From contig OY759219.1 of the NCBI GenBank assembly GCA_963662175.1, forward strand, positions 48,290,675-48,354,674: a DNA stretch of 64,000 nucleotides. The letters run 5' to 3'. The position numbers and the translations under genes are program-made. Below are positions 10,801 to 22,800 of the stretch, piece by piece; the first letter of the stretch is position 1; each line of letters begins with the position of its first letter. The DNA comes from Aradus depressus (lineage: Eukaryota; Arthropoda; Insecta; Hemiptera; Aradidae). Under the pieces are notes generated by a model. That model did not search any database. It was not told the origin of the DNA and saw nothing but the letters and a program-made list of their open reading frames with translations.

Positions 10801-13800
10801 ATTATTATTATATGTGTAGTTTTATTTTATTTTATACACTTGTACATGGAGGGTGATGCCTGGTCTTGGTCATTTTTAATATTTATATAATTTATCTTAT
10901 GTTTTATCTTCTCCTAATTCCTCTCCACCACCTTACTTCCTCTCTCCCTCCTCACTCTACTTTCCCTGTGTTCTTCTTCATCCTCTCCCATGATGTATAG
11001 TACACTCCAGTGCTGTCATGTTAACGCCCAGTCCCTCCCAGCCCATCACGACGAGTTCTCAGATTTCCTTCTTTCCAATAGCTTCCATATCGTCGCTATC
11101 TCCGAGAGCTGGCTCAAGCCCTGGATCCCCTCCTCAGCCGTCTCTCTTCCTGACCACCTCCTCTTCAGAAATGACCGCCTAGACAGACCTGGCGGTGGGG
11201 TTGCTGTTTTCGTACATCACAGCCTCAAGTGCCGTCGTCTAGGTGCGTCCTCCTCTCCCTCTCCTTTGTCCCAAGTTGAATTCCTCTTCCTAGAAGTGCA
11301 AACAGGCTCCACTAAACTCCTTTATCGAGTAGTTTACAGACCTCCCAAAGTCCCTTTCGACATCACCTTCGAGTCAGCTGTCCTCCGCCTCATCCCCCTC
11401 TACAGTAACATCCTCATCTCCGGGGACTTCAACTCCGATCTCCTATCCCCATCCTCTCCCGACTCCAAGTACCTCCTAGACCTCAGCTATTCCTTAAACT
11501 TCTTCATAGTTCCCTATGCCCCGACTCATCACACCCCCACCTCCCATTCCTGGCTGGATCTCTACCTGGTGGACTCCCAACAGAAGCTTTGCTCCTACTC
11601 TCAACAGCCAGTTCCCTTCCTTTCCGCTCATGACCTCATCCAAATTTCCTACGATATAGCATCTCCTCATCTTACTCCTAGCACCATTTATTTCCGAAAC
11701 CTCAAGTCCCTTACCTTCGAGACGCTCCAAGAGGATCTTGACGCAGTGAACTGGCAGGATATCTTCGATCTGCTTTCAATCGACGACAAGGTGGCCACCT
11801 TCAACAGGCTCTTGCTAGAGCTGCTCGACAAGCACGCCCCGTTGAAGGCATTTCTCCTCAAACGCCCCCCCCCCCCCCCCCCCCCCCCCGCCCCATGGAT
11901 CACCCCAGAGATCAGGAGAGTAATGAAGGAGCGGGACTCGGTCAGAAGGAGGTTTTACAGATCCAGGTTGGACGCTGACTACTCCTCCTTCGAAGTTCTT
12001 CGAAACCGTGCTCAGTCGATGATCAGGACGGCCAAATCGCAGCACTTTTTGAGCCTGATCGCGGAGGCACCTAACGCCAAGTCAAGATGGGTAGCTCTTC
12101 GGAAGCTCTCGTTAGGTTCTCCCAAAAACCCTCCTTCTCCCTCTACTTTCTCTCCCGATACTCTAAATTCCTTTTTTGTCACCCGTCCTAACTTCCCACT
12201 TGTTTCTCCAGCTCCAATAGTAAATCCACAATCCTTCGATCCAAATAAACTTTTCTTCTCTTATATTTATCCCGACACCCTCCTCCAGATAATCCTAAAA
12301 AGTCGCTCTAATGCCCTTGGCCCTGATGGCATCCCCCTCCTCTTCCTTAAAGCTTGCCTACCAGTCATATTCCCCATCCTTCTTCATATCTATAATTTCT
12401 CCCTTCAAAACTCCGTCTTCCCTTCCGCCTGGAAAGAAGCCTTTGTACTCCCTCTCAACAAAGTCCCTAATCCTGAAGCTCCGAAAGATTTTCGCCCAAT
12501 CTCTCTCCTGTGCTCCTCATCCAAACCTTTAGAACGCATAGTTCACTCCCAACTTTCAGAATTCCTTCTTGCCAAAAGTCTCCTGGACCCTTTCCAATCT
12601 GGTTTTCGACCCGGGTATGGTACTCAAACTGCCTTACTGAAACTAACAGAAGACTTCAGACACGCCATCGACAACAGACAACTGACCCTCCTAGTACTGT
12701 TCGACTTTTCCAAAGCCTTTGACTCCGTGGACCATTCCATCCTCCTCTCCAAGCTAGCCAGTCTCCCTCTATCCAATAGCGTCCTCCTCTGGCTCCAGTC
12801 CTATCTTGAAGACCGTTCTCAGTCCGTCAAGTTCCTCAACTCCCCACCCTCGTCCTCACTTCCTCTCCACTCAGGTGTCCCACAAGGCTCATCCCTTTCT
12901 CCGCTTCTTTTCTCTCTCTTCCTTTTGGACCTTCCTAAACACATCAGATACTGTAAATACCATCTCTACGCCGATGACCTGCAAATTTATCTATCCTTTC
13001 ACCCCTCCAACTTCCCCTTGCTTTTTCTCAGGTATCAGATGATATCAATTCGATGTCATCCTGGGCCAAACAGAACAAACTCCTTCTTAATCCCGACAAG
13101 ACTCAAGCAATTTTATTAGGCAACAAGAAGCTCCTCAGTAACTTACTCGACCCCCCTCACTTAAAGCTGGACGACACCGATATTAACTACTCGACGAGAG
13201 TCAAAAACCTGGGTATCATCCTAGACCAATCCCTTTCCTGGAAAGATCACGTATCCTACATTTCCCGTAAATCCTTTCAATCCCTAGCACAATTTAAACG
13301 CTCCCGTCACTCTCTATCACAAAGTTCCCGACAACTCCTCGTATCCTCCCTCATCTTTCCCCATTTCGATTACGGGTGCCTGGTCTATTATGATCTGAGC
13401 AAGGGACTCGATAACAAACTCCAACGAACCCTAAACGCTCACATCAGGTTTGTTTTCGATGTCCCTAGAGATGCTCACATCTCGCCCTGGTACTCCGAGT
13501 TGAAATGGCTCAAACCCTCTTACCGCCGTGATTACCTCCTAGGTTCCTTCCTCTTCCAAATGTTAAAATCCAAAGAACCCTACTACCTTTACCAAATGTT
13601 CCAATTCAAGTCCTCTGTCCACCAAAGACACACCAGATCCCGTCCTTCGGACCTCTTCATCCCCTCCCATCGTTCCTCTGCCTTCCACAACTCTTTCCTT
13701 GTCCAAGCCTCCTCCCTCTGGAACTCCCTGCCTCCCCTCATCCTTCCATGGCCTCCTTCAAATCCTCCCTATTCCAATTCCTCCTCAATAAACAATCTTC

Positions 13801-16800
13801 TCCCTCTAATTAGCCTCTTATTCCCCTTCTTCCATACTTTCCCTCTCCTTAACATATTTTATTATTTTTTTTCATTGTCTTTGCTTATTTATTCTATTTA
13901 TCTTTTCATCTTCATCCTCTTATTTTATTTTTTTATTTATTTTTTTCATAAGTTTTTCTTAAATTAATTTTATAGGAAGCCTGGGCTAGATTCCCTCCTC
14001 CACAAGCTTGTTTTTTATATACATACCTACTGTTTTTTCTCTTTATTTTATTTTATCCTCTACATATTTATTTAGACATATTTATCCTATCTTGATGTCT
14101 TCTTAATGAATCTGTAATTTAACTCCCTTTTTACTATTATTTTTTAAGTTTACTTATTTATTATTTATTTTTAATTTTATCATAATTATTTATTTTATTT
14201 TTATTCAATGATTTTTTTTACTTAGTTTTATTTATTTTGCTCCTGTTTCTATCCACTGTAGCACCTTTATCCCATCACTGATATTTCACTTTATTTGTTA
14301 CTCTGTCCAGTGTCTGTCATGTATTTATTCTTAGGGGACCTCGGTCCCAGAATAAAATTTATTTTCATTTCATTTCAAGTCTTTTAAATTCTTCAACAGT
14401 ACATTCATGATGTTATAATTTTCAATTATTCATACGGAATAAGGCTTATAGTCCTTCAACGTCAAACACCCCAGCTAGTAAGTTTTTAGGACCCCTGGGC
14501 ATCACAGCTAGTATGCGTCTTTCAACGGCGGAAACCACAGCTAGTGAATACTTAGCATCGCTGGACATCCTAGCCAGTACGTACTTAAGAACGCTTGTGA
14601 CCACAGCTAGTATGTGTTTCGCAACAGCGAACCCACAGCTAGTACGTAGTTAGAAACGCTGGGCACCACATCTAGTATGTGCCTTGCAACAGCAGACCAC
14701 ACAGCTAGTACATAGTTAGTAACGCTGGGCACTACAGCTAGTAAGTGCCTTGCAACAGCGGACCCCACAGCGAATACATAGTTACTACTACTACATGTGA
14801 AATTCATGCCAATCCGCTTACTCTTTAACAGTACATTCATGATGTTATAATTTTCAATTATAACAGCTAGTACGTAGTTAGGAACGCTGAGCACCACATC
14901 TAGTATGCGTCTTTCAACGGCGGTAACCACAGCTAGTGAATACTTAGCTTCGCTGGACGTCCTAGCCAGTGCGTACTTAAGAACGTTTGTGACCACAGCT
15001 AGTATATGCCTTGCAACGCTGGGCACCACAGCTAGTACGTAGTTAGGAACGCTGGGCACCAGAGGTAGTATATGCCTTGCAACGGCGGACCCCACAGCTA
15101 GTACGTAGTTGGAAATGCTGGGCATCACAGCTAGTAAATGTCTTGTAGGTGCCTTGCAACAGTGAACCCCACAGCGAATACATAGTTACTACTACTACAT
15201 ATGAAATTCATGACAATCCGATTACCCTTTAATGATTCAGCATTATTTTTACGCTTAGCCCCCCCTCCCAAATTTTTAAAATGTCACATAGTGTATTTTT
15301 CTATTTGACCATCAAGAATACTACATGTGAAATTCCATGACAATACGACCAACTGTTAATGAGCTAGCATTATATTTATACTTAGGCCCCCCCGCCACAA
15401 CCCCCCCCCCCCCCTCCCGTTCAAAATTTTGGAACGCCACACACCTTATATTTCTATTTGGCCTTTAAGCATACTACATGCGTAATTTCATTACAATCCA
15501 ACAATTAGTTAATGAGTTAGCACTATTTATATACTTAGGCCCCCCCACAACCCCCCCTCCCGTTCAAAATTTTGGGACGCCACATAGCCTATTATTCAAT
15601 CGGGCTCAAAAGAATGCTACATGTTAAGTTTTATGAAGATCCGTCCAGCGGTTTGGGCGTGATGCTGGAACAAACATACTTACATACATACATACAAACA
15701 AACAAACAAACCCCGTTTCAGCTTTATTAATATAGATAATTGATCAAGTTAAACAAGGTCCTTTCATTTTATAGTTTATTTCACACTAATTATTATCAAA
15801 TAAAGACCTGTTTTTATTACACTACCAAGATTTGTCTTGCACTAAATTGTTGCTATTATTACACAATTTACAATCGAAATATATTATAAAACAAAAAAAT
15901 ATTCAATACGTGGAAATATATTTCTCTTACGAATGGGAAATGGAGGATTGGAGAAACTGTTGCCAACGAATTTATTTATATTTGACAAATCTTTGAGGAA
16001 TAATAAAACAGAGAAAGGCCTTTTCAATTCGATAATAAATGAAGAGTAGAAAAGGGCGAATCTTATTTTATTCGAACTCAATTCCAAATCAGATTTCGAA
16101 TTTTGTGCCTCCTGAAAATTTGAAGTTATTTTTCATTTACTATTTTTATAAATCCTTTAAAAAAAGTAAATGTTAAAAAATTGTTTTGTTAAAAATCTGA
16201 AATAAAAGGAGCTCTGGATGGACTTGGTCAGAATCGGAGTACCCTGCAACTCTTTGTTGATCATTCTTGTTTTAGATATGTTCTTTAAATAAACGAAACT
16301 ATTGAACTAGGCCATGAGGGCACACATTAATTAACTCAAATCGATCAAATATACCTGAAATTATAGCTATTGATGACTTAACAATAGAACTTTGTGTGTA
16401 ACTTTATATGTGTCGGGGGAAACTTCGGGAAATGGGTTTCCCATTTGCAAAAAACACGGTTCGACCCCGGGGTCAGTCTGTTCATTCATTACCATGCCCA
16501 GTAATTCCGCGCTCCGCTTTGCGCCTCGAATAATTTCAAATTGAAGAAAATCTAACTTCTCTTAAGAGTCATTTGTCACATAAAGTAATATCAACTAATT
16601 ATTTACTTTTTAATCTTGTTCTGAATAATAGTAAAAAAAATAAGTAGCGAAACGTAATAAATAAAATAATAATATAAAATAATTGTGTTGGTCTTACCCG
16701 CTGGACATTTAAAGAACTCTCCGAAAGGAAATATTCCACATCTGTATCTTCCGAGATATCTTCTACCAGAGTCCTGAAACAGAAAAAGCAACCTTAGATA

Positions 16801-19800
16801 ATGTTTAACTAAAAAGAAGCTTAATTTTTAATAACAGTATGAATATGTTATTTATTAATTTGTTGTCTTCTCAGCAGCCATTTACTGGTCTGAAGTGTTC
16901 TTAGAAGCAAGAACCTGAGAATAACCGAAGGGGGGGGGGGGGGGGGGGAGGGGGGGGGGGGGTAGTCCATCCCATCACGCTACAAAACATGTTTTAATGT
17001 TTTTTTATTTTTATTTTTCAACTTGAACACTGAAATGAAATTAGTTTCTCATAGGTTATTTAATTACAGAGGACAATATATTTGTAGCTATTCTAACGAA
17101 ATCTGCATAAATGATGAAGTATGACAAATCAGTTGTTTAAATGTTGTTTACAAGCAACTTTGAAAGTAGACAAAGATCAGCGAATATTTGGTGCGGAATA
17201 TTAGGTTTCATTAGTGGTTCACGTTTTTAGGTTTCCTAACTGAAAACATACAAACGGAACCCTCATGGTGTCTGTGCGCCAGTCCCAAAACTTTACAACC
17301 GTTTGACATAGACACTTGAAATGTTGTAATAGAAAACACAAAAAGTGGAAAAACAAAAAAAACTCTATTTTTTATTTTTTCTTTAATTTAAATGTATTAT
17401 GGGTGTCAAATAAAAGTTGGTAACAGTAATATTGTTTACAAGCATACATATATATTTGTATATAGTTCCATATCCCCAAAATGAATTCTTTCGTATTCCA
17501 GAACAACAAAATTATTCAGCTGATTATTGTTGACAGGTAGTTTTAAGTTTTGAAAATAATTCCATCCGGCTTTGAAAATAATTCAAAATTTATATAAATA
17601 GTATGACCCCCTTTCTTTCTGAAACTGCTGAACCAAAACCTTTGGAAACATTCACAGGTATGTACGACCATGTAGGGGGGACTACAGAGAAACTATTTTA
17701 GTTTCGGTGCAAGGTAAATTACTATATAAATACTTTTAAAGGTGTTCTACCAAAGCTCAACCGGTTGCTGCAAGTTGCCACAAGCGGTTGTAACTTAAAA
17801 CTACCTGTCAACAATAATCAGCTGATTAATTTTGTTGTTCTGGAATACGAAAGAATTAATCATTTTGGGAGTATGACACCCTTCTCCCTTCTTTCGCGAA
17901 GACCCATTAGAACTTCACTAATTCTTTATTTATTTTTTTGGCTTTATATATGGTGCATATTAGCAATGTCAATGTGTTGTTTATCTAGTTATTTACGACA
18001 TCTATGGCCCCGGGAGGGAGTTTTATCTATGAAAAAAAACTCACTCCTGGACGGGATTCTAACCCGCAAACCATGGTGAGACCATGCGACCAAAGTCCTA
18101 CGCTCTAGCCCGCACGGCCACCATGGCCCCCATTTTGTTCTTTAAGAGACCGAATTCGTACGGAGTTTATTTGGGAAAAGTAACCGGGACAGCTAGCTCA
18201 GCCATAGAGAAACCTAATGCAGAAAGATGGAGCGAGAGAGGCGGACCAACGGACTCATGCCTGGTCGGTGAGTTTCTCACAACTGAAGGCGACACAAGTA
18301 CCATAGAAGTACATAGTTGTTTTTGCGTAATAAAATACGTCCCTGCCTTTCTCCCATTATAACATAAAGTGAATAAATCCAGGGCTTTCTGACTATTACT
18401 TCGTACAGGTAGGTGGAGTATATTAAGAGATAGACTCACCAGAATCAGGTGATTTTAGTGGTATCTTAGGGTATGACATCTATCCTACCTACCCCTTGTT
18501 GGCTACGATGTACCGCCTCAGTGTCCTCCTCTCGTCCTCTGGCAGCTCCGCATCTATACAGAAACAGACCCCCTCCAGTAGCGACGGTAGCGCTGGCAGG
18601 TAGAGATGGCTCGGGATGATCGCTTTTCCACCCCCCGCTTCCTCCTCCGTCTCAGTTTCCATTTCGTACACATCACCTCCGGAAGGTCCCACCACTGGGC
18701 CATCATCCTCTGTCTCCGTGTCCATTTCGTACACATTGCCGCTGGACGATGCAACCACTGAGCTATCTTGCTTCTTCTTCTCCTTATTCGCTGGTTTTGT
18801 TCCCTTCCCATTATTTAGTGTGGCTTTTTGTTTCTGGGTCTGGATCTCCCGTATCCTGCAACATAGCAATCATCTATATTTTCTTTATATGGAACCATAT
18901 AATAATTCAGAGGCGTATAACAAATCCGAAAGTTTCCAACAGTTAATATTCGTGAAGTCTGCGCGCCTTTATAAAATTACGTTTCAACTTCAGCCACCAA
19001 TGAAGAGAGATAACCCATTGAAGTTATGGAGTGAGAAAAATAGTTGATTTAAAGTTTTCTGCCATTTCTCCAGTCTTTCTCACCTAATCCTGTTGTGTTT
19101 GGCATTAACTTCAGTAAACAAAATACCTCTGGGTTTTCTAGTCTTCCTATAATAATAGGTTGATTATTTCACGTAATTATTGTAAATGTAAGTTCACATC
19201 TATGGAATACATGCGCAAGGTATTTGAGCTCGGAGGCGAGCAAGTTGCTGAGCACATAACAGTGCTTTTGATTCAAACAATCAATGATAGAGCTTGAGGG
19301 TTCATGATCTGAGCTCCCGCATCTAGTTAGACGAAGCTACCCCCAGGCAGAAGTACCTACCTACCTCTCTATTTCCTCCTCGGTGTCTTCTCCGGAGGTG
19401 AACGGGGAGTTAGCCCGCCTTCTGCCGTCCCCACTAGAGGCCGCCACAGCCACCGCCTCCCAAACCTCCTCATCAGACTCAGGAGATCGCTTGTCGGGGG
19501 GGTGCAATGCATACCTGGACAAACAAAACATTGATTATTTGAAAAGAAATAAGACAAACACCTTATTTGTCCCAGTACGTTGTGTCTTTTTCTAACAGAA
19601 AGTTTGAAATAAAAAGTCATGATATTCAGTCGGATGAAGGAATGCCAAGATGAGAGTGAGAGTGGACCGCTCCATATGGAGGTTCCGACGGGCAACTTGG
19701 CAAATAGTTCAAACAAATTCCATGAATGTTGGGTCAAGAGGAAATCCTGTTTTGTACTTAGGTCGAAGCTCACTATTATGAGTCTCTAGAGATAGGCGAA

Positions 19801-22800
19801 GATGGAGAATACCGGAGAACGTCCATGTACAGACAGAGTTGATTCTCATTGGGTGTCCAGATAGTTTGCTGTCAAAGTATTCCTCGTTAATTAAAATTAA
19901 ACAAATCGAAATACAGTTACAGTAAAAAAAAATAACCTTCTCGTGAGACGTTTTGGCTCATTATACATTATAGAAGAGGAAAAACAGACAGACCTTCGCC
20001 AGGGCAACCTCATTCGCCGGGTGTGGCAGGTCTCCACCCACTCCTTCGTCACGATCTTGCCCCGACCCAACACCTGGTTGAATTTCGGAGTATTCGGGAA
20101 AGCACATCTGCAAAACAAATACAGGAACATATTAGTACACATTCGATTACTGAAATTATAAAATTGTACATACTAACAAAATTTTCTGCAGGGAATAACC
20201 ATCTCCAAACATCACCTGGGACAGCTCAATATTAGAGGTCCACTTTAGGAGAAATGTTCCGTAGTAACACACATCGAGGTAACATTGGTGCCCCCTCTCC
20301 AATAGTTTTTTAAGTCATGTGCAAAAAACCATACTCAGAGTGTCCAAAATGATGCCTCCAAGATGTTCCCTGATGCTTACTGATTTTTTCCTTTATTAGG
20401 GGTAAAGCCTATATATAGATAGACTTGTTTTCATACTGCTGAGGTTGTTGAAAATAATGTAGCATCCACAAACTAAATTATGGGCATTTTTCGACGAGGT
20501 CAACGAAAGTTCGGAGAGGTGAGGAATACAGTAAACATTTGAGGCAATGCACGTTTCTATCAGAAAATTGTAATAGGTTATACAAATGGTGGGGGTCCTG
20601 GCTAAAAACTTTAGTTAATTTTTTGCTTCTTAGCTAAGGACCAACCTAACGTCCCCTGGCTTACGGCTGGATTGAACGGGACTTGTAAGGATGCTTCATG
20701 TAAAATGTCATATATCTGTGAACATACTTCAGGATATCACATTGCTAACGCTAGATATTGTATTGACAGTTCCGTATGAAAGTGATAGATTTATTATTTT
20801 ATACAATTTATATTTTTATAAGAAACAACTATGTGACATTTTATAGGGGGTTTCGCAACACATAGCTTGAGATAACCCCCACAGCAAAGTTATTAAGCAG
20901 TTCTTCCTCTAAAATAAACGTAAATACATAATAAATTTTCCATGACCTACAATAAGCAAGCATAGATGAATTTTGCTTCCTAATAAGTATGTAAAAAGAA
21001 GCCACTGAAGGCACCCACTAGAGCGAGCCACCGTGCACAGCTAAATATCTGATCCAGGTGGACACTCCGCCTAGAGGGTGGGATGAGCTAGGTAGGATAT
21101 GATACCTACATGAGATGGGTGCAGGTAGGATGCCAATCTGGACGGTACTTGGCGCCCATGGACATCGCCTTGCTCCGCAGCTGGCCCCGCAGTGGGTTCT
21201 GGACCCCACTGATGCTCATCACTACCCCCTGTAGCAGCTGTCTGAACGGGCGCTCCACCCGCTTCTTGCTCCCATTCTCCTCCCTCTTCTTCTTCGGCCT
21301 CACAGACGAGGTGGATGCACTTCCTCCCTTCTGGCTAACAGCTCCATTAGTAGCATCATCATTAACTCTTCTTGGAGGGTTGGCTTTTCTCTTTGGCGTT
21401 TTCGTTCCTTTACCTTAAAAAAAATAAATAAACAAGGTTGAAGAGTGATTCACAATAGAACCGAGTAAGCCATAGCAAACAAGAACGACTTTTTAGTTGA
21501 TAAACACAATTCAAGAACTGCAAAGCTATATTTTAAAGGTGACTCCAGTCAATAACGCGAAGAAATCGTTCCAACTCCACCATTCCTTTAAACAGCCAAA
21601 CAGATTTTTTTGTTTCAGACTAAAAACACAACTGACTAGTCCTATGACATTGTTTCTCACAATTTTGTAAATGAGTATGGTACATTCTCTGTTCCCTCGG
21701 AGAGCCCAAACGGCTGGACCCATTGTCATTATCTCCACAGTGACATGGGCTACGCAACATTGCCGAAATATGAAAATGGTGGACACTCTAAAAATGAAAA
21801 GTTAACAATACCCACCGATCGAATTAAGAAGTTCAAAAATGCGATTCCAAAAATATATGTATATTATAGTGTTGTTTTTAAAATAACCCTAAAAATTTAA
21901 AGGTAGAGTTCTGAATAAACCATAATCTCATAAATATTTTCATTTCTTTACTTATTGTTAGTGTGATACCTAGAAAAGGTTACATAATAATGTACCGCTG
22001 GCTAGATCACGAGAGCTAAAATAAACTTAATTATTAAAAAAACAAAAACCCAACTGCTTTAATAGTGACAAAGTTAACAATGAAATTTTCAACAGCTCAA
22101 AACTCGATAGAAATGTTGGATCGAGTAGATAAATGTATATTGAGCATGATAAAATGTTGTCTTAATGGGCGACAAATGGAAGATAAAAACTAAAGGAACA
22201 GTATTAAATCAAAGAATAATTGGTCGTAACATTAAATGTGGTAAAACCTACGTAAGTAAACTTATATTTACTATCTAGACTCACCTCCACTGTTGTCATA
22301 AAGGGAAATGTCTAATTCGCTGTCGGTTAACTCATCACTTTCTGGTTCATATTCGCTACCTGAATCAGCAAGAAGTTCATCAATATCTTCGGATGAACCA
22401 AATTCCATATCATACCTTGAAATCACACGGGAAACAAAACTGCTATGGATAACCGCGCGTAACCTGCTTCAACCTTATCAACCACTAATATCGATTGAGT
22501 TAGCAATTCGATTTATTCTAAAAGTTGTATTTCTTGTTCAACATGGTGATTCAGTACGAAAATCATACATGACTGTTTTCTTGTTCAACATGGTGATTCA
22601 GTACGAAACTCATACATGACTGTTTTCTTGTTCAACATGGTGATTCAGTACGAAACTCATACATGACTGTTTTCTTGTTCAACATGGTGATTCAGTACGA
22701 AACTCATACATGACTGTTTTCTTGTTCAACATGGTGATTAAGTACGAAACTCATACATGACTGTTTTCACGAAAGAGAATAGAAAGAATTCGGATTTAAT

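Larger units (their letters stand above)
9320..14376 (+). mobile_element. Full-length non-LTR retrotransposon (LINE, Jockey/CR1 superfamily-like)
   Basis: A 5,057-bp insertion in the Helitron-like element, flanked by AAGTC at 9315-9319 and 14377-14381. The uninterrupted host sequence (TATAAGTCTTTTAAATTC) is preserved in the copy at about 45867, which confirms the boundaries. Contents: pyrimidine-rich 5' UTR, ORF1 (9585-10520), ORF2 (10990 to about 13813, two frameshifts), T-rich 3' UTR, and a 3' hairpin GGGACC-TC-GGTCCC at 14335-14348 followed by AATAAA and a TTTCATTTC tail. Confidence 0.95.
9256..15736 (-). mobile_element. Helitron-like non-autonomous element H1 (carries a LINE)
   Basis: On - the element starts TC (TCTATATTAATAAAGCTGAA, at 15736) and ends CTAG (9259-9256). 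Just before the end is a short hairpin: CCCGG GCAACG CCGGG, then TATTACTGCTAG. It sits between A (9255) and T (15737) without target duplication. These are the Helitron hallmarks (5'-TC, 3'-CTRR, 3' hairpin, insertion at AT). No Rep/helicase gene is visible. Interior: satellite of CTAGTA-containing units (14460-15160), then C-rich body blocks. It is split by a LINE at 9320-14376. Confidence 0.78.

Noticed and set aside
16603..16791. 62-codon - strand frame (MLFLFQDSGRRYLG...)
   Set aside because: It overlaps XRCC1 exon 9 but in the wrong frame; the phase-consistent reading gives the BRCT2 sequence.
18616..19047. 143-codon + strand frame
   Set aside because: Antisense of XRCC1 exon 8.
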